DNA of 64,000 bases from contig CM040094.1 in NCBI GenBank assembly GCA_022496805.1, positions 744,001-808,000 of the forward strand, given 5' to 3'. The notes beneath the pieces are model-generated. The model did no database searches and was not told where the DNA came from. It saw nothing but the letters and a program-made list of their open reading frames with translations. The first letter of the stretch is position 1. Every line of letters begins with the position of its first letter. Shown here in pieces: positions 22,318-33,057 of the stretch. The translations under genes and the position numbers were made by a program. The stretch comes from Pohlia nutans. Lineage: Eukaryota; Streptophyta; Bryopsida; Bryales; Mniaceae.

Positions 22318-24376
22318 AATAGCGTCCAAAAAATTACATGCTAAGAAGACTCTTTCAGTAATCTACTACTGGAATAGTCTTTCATTTGGAAACAAGACCC
22401 CCCAAAAATAAGGCAGCAAAATAATAGTACGGACCATGCTTCATTGTCCCTGTAATCACACGCCTGAAAAGCTGATAGTCCATTGTAAACATGTCCTTCT
22501 CAATCTTCCCAAACTGCAACAGAACATTGTCAAGGTCGTAAGAGACCAACACAGAAAGTTCATCACTGATGCCACCGTCACTCGGAAGTTCAGGCAACAG
22601 CACTGGAGCTGTTTGTGGGGCTCTGTTCTTCAGTACCATAAACTCGTCCTTCCTGAAAAGCCCTGATACAAACTCCCCTTCCAAAGTGCTGCTATCCACT
22701 GAAGCCGCTTTCGAATGACAGTACACTCCAGTAGGGATGAGTGTGTCCTCCAGGGTGATGGTTGTAAACTCGGTCAGAGTGGGTGCACTGCCTCCCAACT
22801 CCATTGCAGATGCTGGTATTGTATGGGATGCGTCACAGGCCTCGCGTACCCGGGAAGTTCAGCTTGTATACTGTGTGTGCTACATTGTAGCTTCTGAGAT
22901 GTACACATGATGCTTTGGACAAATGCGTCAAGTGTCGCGGTTAGATGCCAACACTCCACTGTGAGGAGATAGTGAATTACGTACCCAAGAAATTTGACCT
23001 AAGATACATTGCAAACAAATATCGTTAGAAAACTATAATATAATCTGAAAATGTATTGTTAAACAACTATGAGATCAACAGACCACAAATGTCAAGTATC
23101 CAAGAAATTCAATGCAATAAAAAAACATTGTGCATACCTAGTTTTCCAACATATGCAGTTGACATATCCTCTGAGTTGACAGAAATTATGTAGTCAGAAG
23201 TGGTTGACCGCCGAAACTTCCTTTGCAGCTAAAGAGGAACTTCCCATTCTCCACCAACGCTATATCAATCCATGCATTCCACAGTCAGCGAACTGAAGAT
23301 GCGCACTGTGCTTGGACAAACCAGAAAAAAATCCGCTAAAATTCTGCTTGCCCAACACCACTGATAGACTCGAACTGTGCATAAAATTAAAAGAAGCATC
23401 AATGAATATTCAATCTTATCAATATATCCTATCAATGAAAATTCAATCTTGTTTAGTAACAGAAAGCAGTAATATCGGTGCTCACGTCACAGGCTACAAA
23501 CACTATCCCTCCATCGCTGGTCCGGCCTTTGCTTAAGACATCGATTGCAAATAATTATTGTTCATTTTAATAGAAACAGCGGTAAAAATATATTGGCCTA
23601 TAGTTCCAGAATACCACACTGTAGAAGTTTCCCAGTGAGGGACGCCCAAATTGAAAAAGAGGCATTCTATACTGTTTAACCTTCTGAAAACATGAAAGAT
23701 ACCTACATCACACACCACATGCAACTTACAATCAATCAACATACCAAACAACTTCCTAGTACAGGCCAAACCGAGTATTATTGCTACATCCAAACAAGTA
23801 GGTCGGATCAGGCTTTGATTGAAAGAAACTCACTGGGAGGAAGACCTAAAAACAGCTGTTACGTTGAAGTGGTCCTGTCCCGCGTTATGAAGCATTGCAC
23901 GGTATTCTTACGAGGTCCAGGCTGCAACAGTGAAAACGCCAGATCAGTGAATGCGATTGATACATGCAAGTCAATACAAACCTCACCATGCACGATATCA
24001 CTATTGTCCTTGATAACAGAACGACAAAACAAACCAGTGTAAACCAGGAAAACCACATCCGTAGAAACAAAAAGGATAACACTTACACTACCTACTGATA
24101 TTTTACTTGAGCATCAGTCGGTATTCCAAACTAAACATCAAAAATTCGTAGATCCTCAATCACAAGATCCAACTACATTCCATTCACAGCCACTTCAAAT
24201 CCTCTTACAATCCAACCTGCTTCAAAGCAATCGAAAATGAAACCAGCCCGACTACTCCAGTGTCCGGACGTGCTACAATGTTGATTCCCATTAAGAGCTG
24301 CACACCACTGCAAACGCCACGACATGCTTCCACCTCGGCCAAGCGCACTCCACTCCCCACTCTGAATTTCACTCAA
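22318..24376 (-). pseudogene. Unprocessed tubby-like pseudogene, inverted copy of the 14.5-17.0 kb gene
   Basis: Reading the minus strand downward from about 24,350, one finds the end of exon 1 (AWP-RKHVVA region, broken by stops). Exon 2 (about 23,960-23,840) has CCTGGACCTCG and TGCAATGCTTCATAA, with a stop replacing a tyrosine codon. Exon 3 begins near 23,262 and is frameshifted. Exon 4 runs from about 23,002 to 22,450. Intron remnants lie between them, so this is a DNA duplication rather than a retrocopy. Exon 4 keeps [20 protein letters not shown] and [10 protein letters not shown] but has lost [10 protein letters not shown] and the C-terminal signature. The first 90 or so residues of exon 1 are absent. 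The block ends about 20-40 bp from the auxilin-like stop codon. Confidence 0.85.
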
Positions 24377-24394
24377 TGAGAATGAGTAGAAAAC

Positions 24395-27300
24395 TCAATA
24401 AAGCTCGTTGTTGAATTTCGCATACGCATCCTTCAGGAGATCGAAAACCTTCTCAGCGATGTACTTTTGCTTAACATTGGCTCCTTTCTGCTGCACTTTG
24501 TCCGGATGTACACAAAGTATCGCTCTCTGGTAAGCTTTCTTCACCGCAGGACCCGACACCAGATCTGACATCGATACCATCCTCCAGTTGCATTCTGCCC
24601 ACAGCATGATGTGCAACGTCGACAGTAGTGCCCGTAAATTGCCTTCCTTCCCCGTAGACCACCGCCTCACATCTGCATCCAGAGTGCTCGCAAACCTCTG
24701 TCTCTCTTCTTGCTCGCGCTGCAATGCCTCATCCCGCATGTTCTTCTCTCGCAACGCTGTCGCGGCTCGCTGCTCTATCAGCATTTGCTTCTCCAGTCGC
24801 AATTTCCTTCTATCTGCCGGCTCTCCAGGAATCTCCTGAAACTTCTCTGGAAGACCAGAAGGGCCCTGAGAATAAAGCTTTGTCAACTCATCGCCAGCCT
24901 TTCGGCTAGAAGGAGAGTTCTGTGCATCAGCTGTCCCTGACAGATTACTCAGGCTTCCTCCTGACGAAAACCTTGACAGTCCAGATGGGGAATTGCCCGA
25001 CACCAATGGTCGTTGTCGGGGTTCACTGGTGGCCCGGAAACTGTCTCTGCTGCGTAATTGTTCTGCAAGCCCCCTCTCCTTCTCCCTCAGGCTGTCCCGC
25101 AACTTCTCTTCTTCCCTGTCCCGCTCTCTTTCTCTCTCCCTCTCTTTCTCTTTCACACGTTCTTTCTCTCGAGCAGCTGCAGCCCTCTGACGAGCTGCTC
25201 TCTCTGCCCGCTCATGAGCTTCTTGGACGGCCCTCTCCACAGCAGCTCTCTCAGCACGCTCCTGCCCCTCAAAAGCTGCCTTCTCTGCAGATCTTCTTAG
25301 CTTATCACCAGACCTTTCATTCTCTCTTTCTCTTGCCTCCTCTTGCCTCGCTAACCTTGCCTGAAACTCCTTTTCTTGCTGCCTCAGGACTCGGTACTGG
25401 ATGTCCTTCTCGTCCCTCCTCCTCGTCGATTCCTGAGACTGCCGCTCCCTTGGGTCAAACACTTTCTCTCGCCTGCCCTCTCTCACCCGAGAAGCCTCTC
25501 GGGCGCCGCTCGTGTCTGCGTCATTGGAAATCGACTCCCTGGGATCGAACACCTTCTCCCGCCTCCCGTCTCTAGGTCGGGAAGACTCTCTGCTGCCGCT
25601 TGTATCTGTGTCATTGAAAATCGAATCCCTAGGGTCGAATACCTTCTCCCGCCTACCCCCTCTTGCCTGCGAAGCCTCTCGAACGCCGCTGGGCTGTGTG
25701 TCATTGAACATTGACTCCCTCAGACCCTCTCTCTGAAGCCTTTCCTTCTCCTTCACCCGCTCTTCCTCCCTCTTGGCCCGCCGTCGCTCCCTCTCAATTT
25801 GCTCGCGCATCCTCCTCCTTTCCTCGCGGGATGGCTTCATATCCTCCGGACCCAGATCAACCACAGTCACTTCCGGCAGCACATACCCGGTCTTCTGGTT
25901 CTCCGCCTGCTTCTGTACACCCCCATTTGCTCTTTCGTTTCCGGAACGCTCATGGACCTTTTCACTAGAATGAACCTTCTCGGTGCCCGAAGACTGCGTG
26001 CTTGGGCTAAAACGCTGCTTCTCAGCTCCAGACGCTTCAGACCTCTGCCCACCTTGGTCCTTACTGGCTTCCCAAGGTTCAGACTTTTGGCTCGAACGGT
26101 GCCTGCCGGTACCAGAATACCGATGCGCAAGAGGGGGAGGTGGAGGAGGTGGTCTAGACGGGGGTGGGTATGTACAAGGCTGAGTCACAAGCCTGATTTG
26201 GTCAACCGTCACCCACAAATCTACCGAAGGATCCGACTTTCTCCGAGCTCTTTGTGCTCCAACCGTTGGCAAGTTCACCTCAAACTTGGTAAGTGGCTCA
26301 TCCAAACTCGATGCAGAACCGTTTGGACGGCTCACCACATCAGCGCGTGTAGATTTTCGGGACCTTTGCACATACGATGGCGATACCGTGGGACTGCCCA
26401 TTGAATTCAAATCAAAAGCTCTTCGCATGGGTATGCTTTCTTTGGTACTCACTTCTTGAGACGACTCACGACTTCTAGATTCTGGAGCGAATGGGCCGGG
26501 GCCAGAGCTGGGAGAATCCTTCAGCTCAGTGCTAGCTCCAGCCAGGGTCTTCGGGGATTCCGGAGACTTATCCAATGTATCTCCAAACTCCGCCTCGGAA
26601 CTGGAGACCTTCACCTGAATCGGGCATTTAGTGGACAAGTCCATACTGGAAGGAGCATAAGGCTCGTTCAGATCTGGAAACGCAGTACCATTCGACGCAG
26701 GTATTGTGAACCCTGCAGTTGAATCACCCCTTCCAACAGATTCTGCTTCCGAACCATCTATGGACACAGATGACGCGGCTGACATCGTCTTGTGATTCGA
26801 GTCAATCTTCACCCGATTTCCTGTTGAACCATTGGTCCCATCTGGGTAGGAGTCCCGAGTCTCGGGGCTGTACTGCGGCGATGATCTTGCCGTTCTAGAC
26901 CGTCCAAATCCTCTCATAAAACTGCCTTTCACTGGACTGTCAGAGTCTGCAGATGCAGTGGATTTCGGGGCATGTGACCTGGGACTATCATACGAACCTG
27001 GCATCGATACTGCCTGATCAACCGTTTTAACTTCCCTGCTTACGGAATCCAAAAAGTCTTCCTCCGTCGATCGCCTCGACTCTCCGCCCAGGGAAGATCT
27101 TCTTCCAACCCACTCTTTCCGAGCTTCTGTCGTCCATAGGTGAAACGGTCAATTCCAACGATACATCGTATCCAATATTAACCACATTCGTGAGCATACG
27201 GCTGCAAACTGGAAGTTAGTCAACAGAAACTACAACTCGTGCTGGTGTGGACACCAAACATGACTGAAGCTAATCGCACTTCGGACTAACCAGATCAGAA

Positions 27301-28449
27301 CAACAAGAGGAGACTGCCTGCAGATGACCTTTCAGTACAGCGCTTGCATGCTATGCTAACAGCTATGCAAAGTAACGAGATACCCTAGTATGACCTAATA
27401 ACAGTCTCACTAAAGATGAGAGAAGTTCTAGGTTCTCCCCGCTAGTGGACAATTCTGGTATTCGCTTCCTAAACCTCTTTCAGATGGAGAATTCCATGAG
27501 CAGCGAGAAGAGTCCATGTGCGTACCTTGCTCATTCAAACTCTGAGTAGACTGCTCCGTTGCTCTTGATCTGCTCTGTGAGTAAACGGCGGGATTCTCCT
27601 CGTTGTTCAGGCTATCTGAAGATGCGGCTGTTGATTTTCCCACGCTTCCTTCCAAAAAGTCGGCCAAGCTCGAGCTTGATGCAGATCCAGACCTTGCCCC
27701 CATGTAAATCTCGTCAAATCCTCCCACACTGCTGCTTCTGGAAAACCAACGCACACACTCAATACCTACAGCTACCTCTCATGCAACCACCAGAAACAAA
27801 CGCCACCACTCGACGCCATAACAACTCAACCTCTCGTCTCCGCTCATTTCATAGCGCAGCATAAAGTCACCATGAAACTCCCCCGAGTCGAAACAAAGCA
27901 TTCCACAAGATAGTGCCCATACACTGACGTAATCCAATTCGACTCCTCTATATCACAGCAATTTAAAAAGCTCCATACAAAGCCCAACTACAACTGTCCC
28001 TGCAAATCCGTGAAGACGAAGCCTACTGCTCATAGCGCATCAATTTAGGTCATTCATCACATATACTCAGCCACACGACAACACGCAACGAATTTCGACG
28101 CACACAACAGAACCTCATCAAGACGAATCCACCTCCTCATGTGTGCTTACTTGATTGAGCCACGAAAACCTTGATCGCGTGCGCTCCCAGGTGGATCTGA
28201 CTGCCGTGCGGACTTACTCAACCCACTGTGTCCTTGCGAATACACTCCCATGTTGTCTCCTGCCGCAACCACTGCGGCCGCGGCGGCGGCCGACTGATTG
28301 ATCCGACCGAGTCCACTTCCCACGCTCTGCCCTCTATCCAACGCCCGGGCGGAGACTCTCTCATCTGATCGAGGTCCATAGGATGCCGACTTCCCAACGG
28401 CCTTCAATCCATAGTTTCGCTGTAGAATATTCGCGAACTGGTCCTCCAT
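24395..28449 (-). CDS. Auxilin-like J-domain protein
   Basis: Three coding exons on the minus strand are 28,449-28,151, 27,737-27,526 and 27,126-24,395. They join in phase with GT-AG introns to give 1,080 aa. The last about 90 residues are an auxilin-type J domain with LRALLSTLHIMLW, an HPD motif at about 1,044-1,046, and the ending YIAEKVFDLLKDAY. J domains of this type recruit and activate Hsc70 to uncoat clathrin-coated vesicles; plant relatives include JAC1 and the AUL proteins. The middle is a long charged coiled-coil rich in E, R and K. Three 30-residue tandem repeats ending GRREKVFDP lie at about 25,452-25,725 in the DNA. The N-terminal third is Ser/Pro-rich and probably disordered. 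Start ATG 28,449 is the first in the exon; an earlier in-frame TTG is not a start. The exact subfamily is uncertain. Confidence 0.88.
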
Positions 28450-29405
28450 TTTCAATTCACGGACTTTCCAGATTCCCTCACTATTTCCGCGCCGCTATTT
28501 CAACTAAACTGCTACAGCCGGCCATTGGTCATCATCACTAAACGCGGCGCACCATCTGCACCACCAACTTCACTCATGAGAACTCTTTCAAGATTATGCC
28601 CGCCTGCCACCTACTGCACATTCTCGCAGCCAAGGCAGTTTCAATCGCCACACCTCCGAGGCCAATCCCATCCTAACAAATCACAAACCACCAAAGCTCC
28701 CTGATCGCACTCTCCATCTCACGACCCCAACTAACTCAGCTCACACACCACCATTCGTAACACCCGAGCTTTTTGGCTCATGACCAGCCTTGGGATCTGA
28801 AGCTGCGAATACTAACCCACACGGTTCGCCGGTCCAACAACAAAGCGCGTTCCGGCTGCCGCATTCCCCTAAAACACAAAAATCGAACGATCCTCTCCAA
28901 AGAACCGTTCTCCACACACCGACCCTAACTAACTGAGCTGGCCTCCACTCACCACTACTATTCCAAATGCCCCAGCTTCTTCGGCTCGAGAGCAGTTCTA
29001 GGATCTACAGCGCGCCGACAAAGCGCATTCCGACATCTGCATTCGCGTAAAACGTACAAATCAAACGTGGAATCGTTTTCCACAACACCGACACGCGACT
29101 CTAAACCCTGGACGTACCCTGAATGGACGGCGCCCTCAACCACGGACCGCAAAACACCGCTCCCGTCGATGCGCCTCCCGCTCACGAATCTCCACCATCA
29201 CAGCACGGCATTGCCGCTCTTCACCAGCGACGACGACAACAACAACCGTCCGGTGTCAGATCCATACGTCTCGTACGAACCCTTCCGGCGCCGGCCAAAG
29301 CGGACCCGGCAACCGAAACCCGTGGCTAAAAATAACGGAGCTACCGTGACGCTGCAAACGCTATTCCGAGCGAGGCGATAGTTGCGCATTCAGCGCGGCC
29401 AGCTC
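28450..29405 (-). promoter_or_regulatory. GC-rich upstream region of auxilin-like gene
   Basis: This is higher in GC than the surrounding intergenic DNA and contains no convincing exon. Two imperfect direct copies of about 180 bp (about 28,770-28,950 and 28,970-29,110) share AGCTT-TTCGGCTC, GATCT, AAGCGC-TTCCG, GCATTC-C-TAAAAC and CACACCGAC-like blocks. It most likely holds the promoter and 5' UTR. No core promoter element was assigned. Confidence 0.4.
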
Positions 29406-29416
29406 GGTTGAAAGCA

Positions 29417-29812
29417 ATGGCAGGCTCTGCTCGATCAACTATGGCAGCGCGATTCCTGCTATCGCTCGATTCTCAATCCCGCTCGCTTGCCTGCTCGATG
29501 GATCCCCCTTCCTTTTTGCGAGCTGCAAATCCCTTTCAGTGCTCCCCTGCCACCATCGCCAGCACAGGCAGCAGTGCAAGCTGGTCTGCCCGTTCGGGTT
29601 TTAGGGTTCGACCCGCCGATCCCGCCCGCCGTTTCGCCGGGTCCCTCGAGGCTCCGTGCGAGAGGAATGAGCCACCCCCCTTCCCTCTTCCCAAAATGCA
29701 TGAGCTTCTTGATCCTCACAAAAAGTGTGGGGTGGCTAAGTTATTGAATTTGTTATTTCATTGTTCCTCCAACCATATTATGCCACATGGATTGCTTCGT
29801 GGTGTTTGCTAA
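29417..29812 (+). CDS. Uncharacterised ORF divergent from auxilin-like gene
   Basis: A GC-rich open frame of about 131 codons starts at ATG 29,417 and runs away from the auxilin-like gene. The first part is Ser/Ala/Arg-rich, as in organelle-targeting peptides. At about 29,700 the DNA turns abruptly AT-rich and the frame ends soon after. I recognise no domain. A frame is also open on the opposite strand, as expected in GC-rich DNA. It could be the first exon of a truncated gene, part of a bidirectional promoter, or chance. Confidence 0.2.
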   Translation: MAGSARSTMAARFLLSLDSQSRSLACSMDPPSFLRAANPFQCSPATIASTGSSASWSARSGFRVRPADPARRFAGSLEAPCERNEPPPFPLPKMHELLDPHKKCGVAKLLNLLFHCSSNHIMPHGLLRGVC

Positions 29813-30962
29813 CCGTAGAAGACCATTCCCATGTTTTTTGGAATAGGAAATTTCTTTAATTCTTTACCTAGGCACTCTTAGACCGTGATTTCTCTTGCTT
29901 TGGTACCTTAACAAGAGTAGGAACACGGACGTAAAGGTCATCATGAATTAAGAGCCTGTTGGATTTTTCTATTCATGTGTAAAGATACGAAGGTCTAACT
30001 TTAGTATCTCATTTGTAGGATAGAAGGAAGGTTGTTTATTTGTTTTGTTTTGTTTTGTTTTGTTTTGTCTGCTAGATCGTGAGATTGTTGATTGAGTTCT
30101 TGGTATTGTTGAAAAGCTCTCGACAAGAACGGGTGCACGAATGTTATTTTGTGACTTTTGAATCTACAATGTAGAAGTTATGTATTTTTAATCAAAATTT
30201 GTCACTGTTAGTTGATTAAAATTATCTGAATAAACTACTCTAAAAGTATAATAGAATGCATAACATGTGTAAATCGCATGGGATAACGGTACAAGGCTAC
30301 ACTAGTACAGATGAATTTGTAGCTGAATTTGTAGCTTGGTATGTGGAAAGTGTTAATCACATGTGTATGTTATATCAAGTATTTTCTTCCCATTTTGGAT
30401 TGTGATGTGGAAGAGTGTGAACATATGCAGTGTAAATTGATATTTTAGGCTTTGAGCTTTAAATTCCTGTAACAAACCCAATTTTGATAATTTTGAAAAA
30501 AATGATAAATTGAACTTGAAAGTAGAAAGTAACTTAGCCTCACCCTTTCTTAGGTGAGACCATTATTATTTGAACTAGGTGAAAATCAAGGTTTACCAAG
30601 ATGCAACCTAACATGGCCCCACAGCGTTAAATTCCTTGGTTTTTCCTTGAATTAGCAGATATGCCGAAGATGTTATGAGTTATGAGCTCCTTCACGAATG
30701 TTACGCTGGTCTGGTTTGACATTACTCAATTTGAATATTTCAAAAAGTAAATATGGAATTTTAAAATGTTGAAAACTCTCTTACCAAACAAAGAACATTT
30801 GAAAAACTCTGGCAAAAGATTTTGTGATTGTTTAGGAGTTTGACCACAGCACAAGAGTTTGACTTTGGTCTGCTTGTCCTTGTCAGACATGACCCAATTT
30901 GAATAATTAAAAAAGGAGAAAAACAATGTTGAAAATTTGAAAATGATGAAACTTCTCTTTCC

Positions 30963-31504
30963 TTAACCCTAAAGCGTTCACACTACATTTACTCGGTTAA
31001 TTTCTCACATTTTTAAATATATTATACTTTTCTGGTTATTTTCTCATATAATTAAAATTTAAACCGATTTACACTGGTATTTTTCGTAACTATTAAAATA
31101 AAAATGAGTGTTATCAAAGTTTTTCTCTTGTAATAGTTATAGTAATTACGAAAATGACTAAAATAGGATGATTCTCTTAAGGAAATTTGTAAATAATAGT
31201 GATGAACAACAAGGTGTAGGTGGCATGCTTCTCGAGCTTGTAACATAAAAAGAAATTTGATTCAAAAACCTTTTCTGCAATGTATATTGGAATTTTAGGG
31301 TTTTGAGCTTTAAAGTGTTGTAAAAAAACGCAGTTTTAACAGTTTTAAAAACAACAAATATGACTAGAAAGTAGAAGATAGCTCCCCACATTTTCTTAGT
31401 TGGGACCATTTTCATCTGAAAGTAGGAACTCGGTGAAAATCAACGTTTGACTCGGAAACAATCAAACATGACCCCACATGGCTCCTTGCACGCTTAGGGG
31501 TTAA
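30963..31504. mobile_element. TTAA-flanked element F
   Basis: TTAA (30,963-30,966), CCCTAAAGCGTTCACAC, a body of 534 bp, then GCACGCTTAGGGG and TTAA (31,501-31,504). The terminal inverted repeat is CCC(C)TAARCGTKCA. It contains one half of a diverged direct repeat and no gene. Length matches A, C and E. Confidence 0.5.
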
Positions 31505-32557
31505 AGTAATAGCACCAATATCTGTCAATTTAAGCATTTCAACCTATATAGAGTGATGTTTTCAATGAAAAAAAAATTGCAACACATGAAACTTTGGGCA
31601 ACAAATAAATTTGCAAGTCCAAGTCCAATTCCAATTTGCAAGTTCAAGTACAAGTCCGATTTTTATTTAAGTTTGTCACAATGTATGATTTTGTTTTGAA
31701 TTTTCAAAATTTATCTGCATAGACCACTTTGATGTTAGTAGGGAAGCCAATACTCGTCTTTAAATCAAGTTCTTAAAAGAGCTTTTATATATTGTAGTAT
31801 CATAGTCGGGTCGCCACCCCACATACAAATATTTCACATTTTTTTGAATAATAAGGTTTGTTCCTCTGAAAATGGATTTTTTAATTTTTGTTTATGAGCC
31901 AAAAGAATGATTAAAAATGGCCCAAAATAGCTTAGAAATACCAAAACATAGCCAAAAGCAATTAATTATATATCGGTTTTTTGGTCCTCGTAATTTTTGA
32001 TTTTTTGAATTTTTTTTTTGAATTTTTCTGACGACCCAGATATGGTACTACGGTATTTGACTAGTCACAAAATGAAGCATTGACTGAGTTTGCTGAGAAC
32101 CACTCATAGAATGGTTTCTGATTGCGTGTACGTTAGAACGAAGTGCTTGATTCAAGGGCATTCTCATTCATTGTGCATATGTGCTCTTTGTGTGTGACAT
32201 AGCTTTCCTTGCTGACAGCTGAACTTACTAGAAAGCTCTGAAAATTCCTCGGGATGTGTTTCTTCACTTTCTTGGTAACCAGCTTTAAATTGCACCACAT
32301 GGTGTGTTGGATTCAATAGTATAGTAGTGGTGGGTGAGGTTCACCCGTCTGTCTGACATGCTCTTTGAAAGTGCAAGAAAATTCAACCTGCTTGTTTAGC
32401 ACAGATTGCAAAATGTGATTTCAGGATGTCACTGTTTCTCAGATGTGCACATGATATCATGTACTCTGAAGTTTTATAGATACACCTATCCTCACTAAGC
32501 TATTTGGCTCCACCATTCCTTGTGGTCAAAGGTTCTAATGTCCATGCATGCCAAATC

Positions 32558-33057
32558 TAAGGGGCGGTTTACACTATGGACCAAGAGCCATGACCATAGA
32601 ATTCTAAAATCTGTGATTGGCCCAAAAAGAGCTCTTGGTCCCATTTGGCTTTACACTACCTTGAAAAAAGGAGAATGACCACTAACTTTGAGGTCCCCAA
32701 AAATGCTAAAATTTCTCAAATGGATAATGTTTTCATGGTCTCCTTGATTATAGTTGAGTCGAAGCAAATGCCTCGACTCAACTATAATCTAGGAGACCAT
32801 GGGGCTCAAAAATCATTGATTGGCTAGTGTTCAATTATTTAAAGAGAAAGGAGGAAAAAAGGGAGGATAAAAGAGAGAATGATGAGCTTAAACTTGTCCC
32901 GGTCTAAATCCGCTTTACACTACAAAGAGTGATCAAGTCATTTAAAATTGCATTTTTGATTTTTCATGGTCACGGCTCTTGACCAAGAGCCATGACCATG
33001 AAAATGATTTAATTTTCTTGGTCATGGCTCTTGGTCCATAGTGTAAACCGCCCCTAA
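32558..33057. mobile_element. Tourist/PIF-Harbinger-type MITE, copy 1
   Basis: The body 32,561-33,054 (494 bp) starts GGGGCGGTTTACACTATGG. It ends with the exact inverse, and the inverted repeat runs on through GACCAAGAGCCATGACCA. TAA flanks both sides (32,558-32,560 and 33,055-33,057). A 3-bp TAA duplication with GGG-type ends is typical of PIF/Harbinger MITEs. At its centre is a hairpin with 29-nt arms (32,735-32,763 and 32,774-32,802), one mismatch and a 10-nt loop. A related copy is at 60,359-60,772. Confidence 0.8.

Noticed and set aside
25376..26404. Plus-strand frames opposite the auxilin-like coding exon
   Set aside because: They are antisense open frames in an R/E/S-rich coding region without domains. 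The minus-strand frame ends in a clear J domain.
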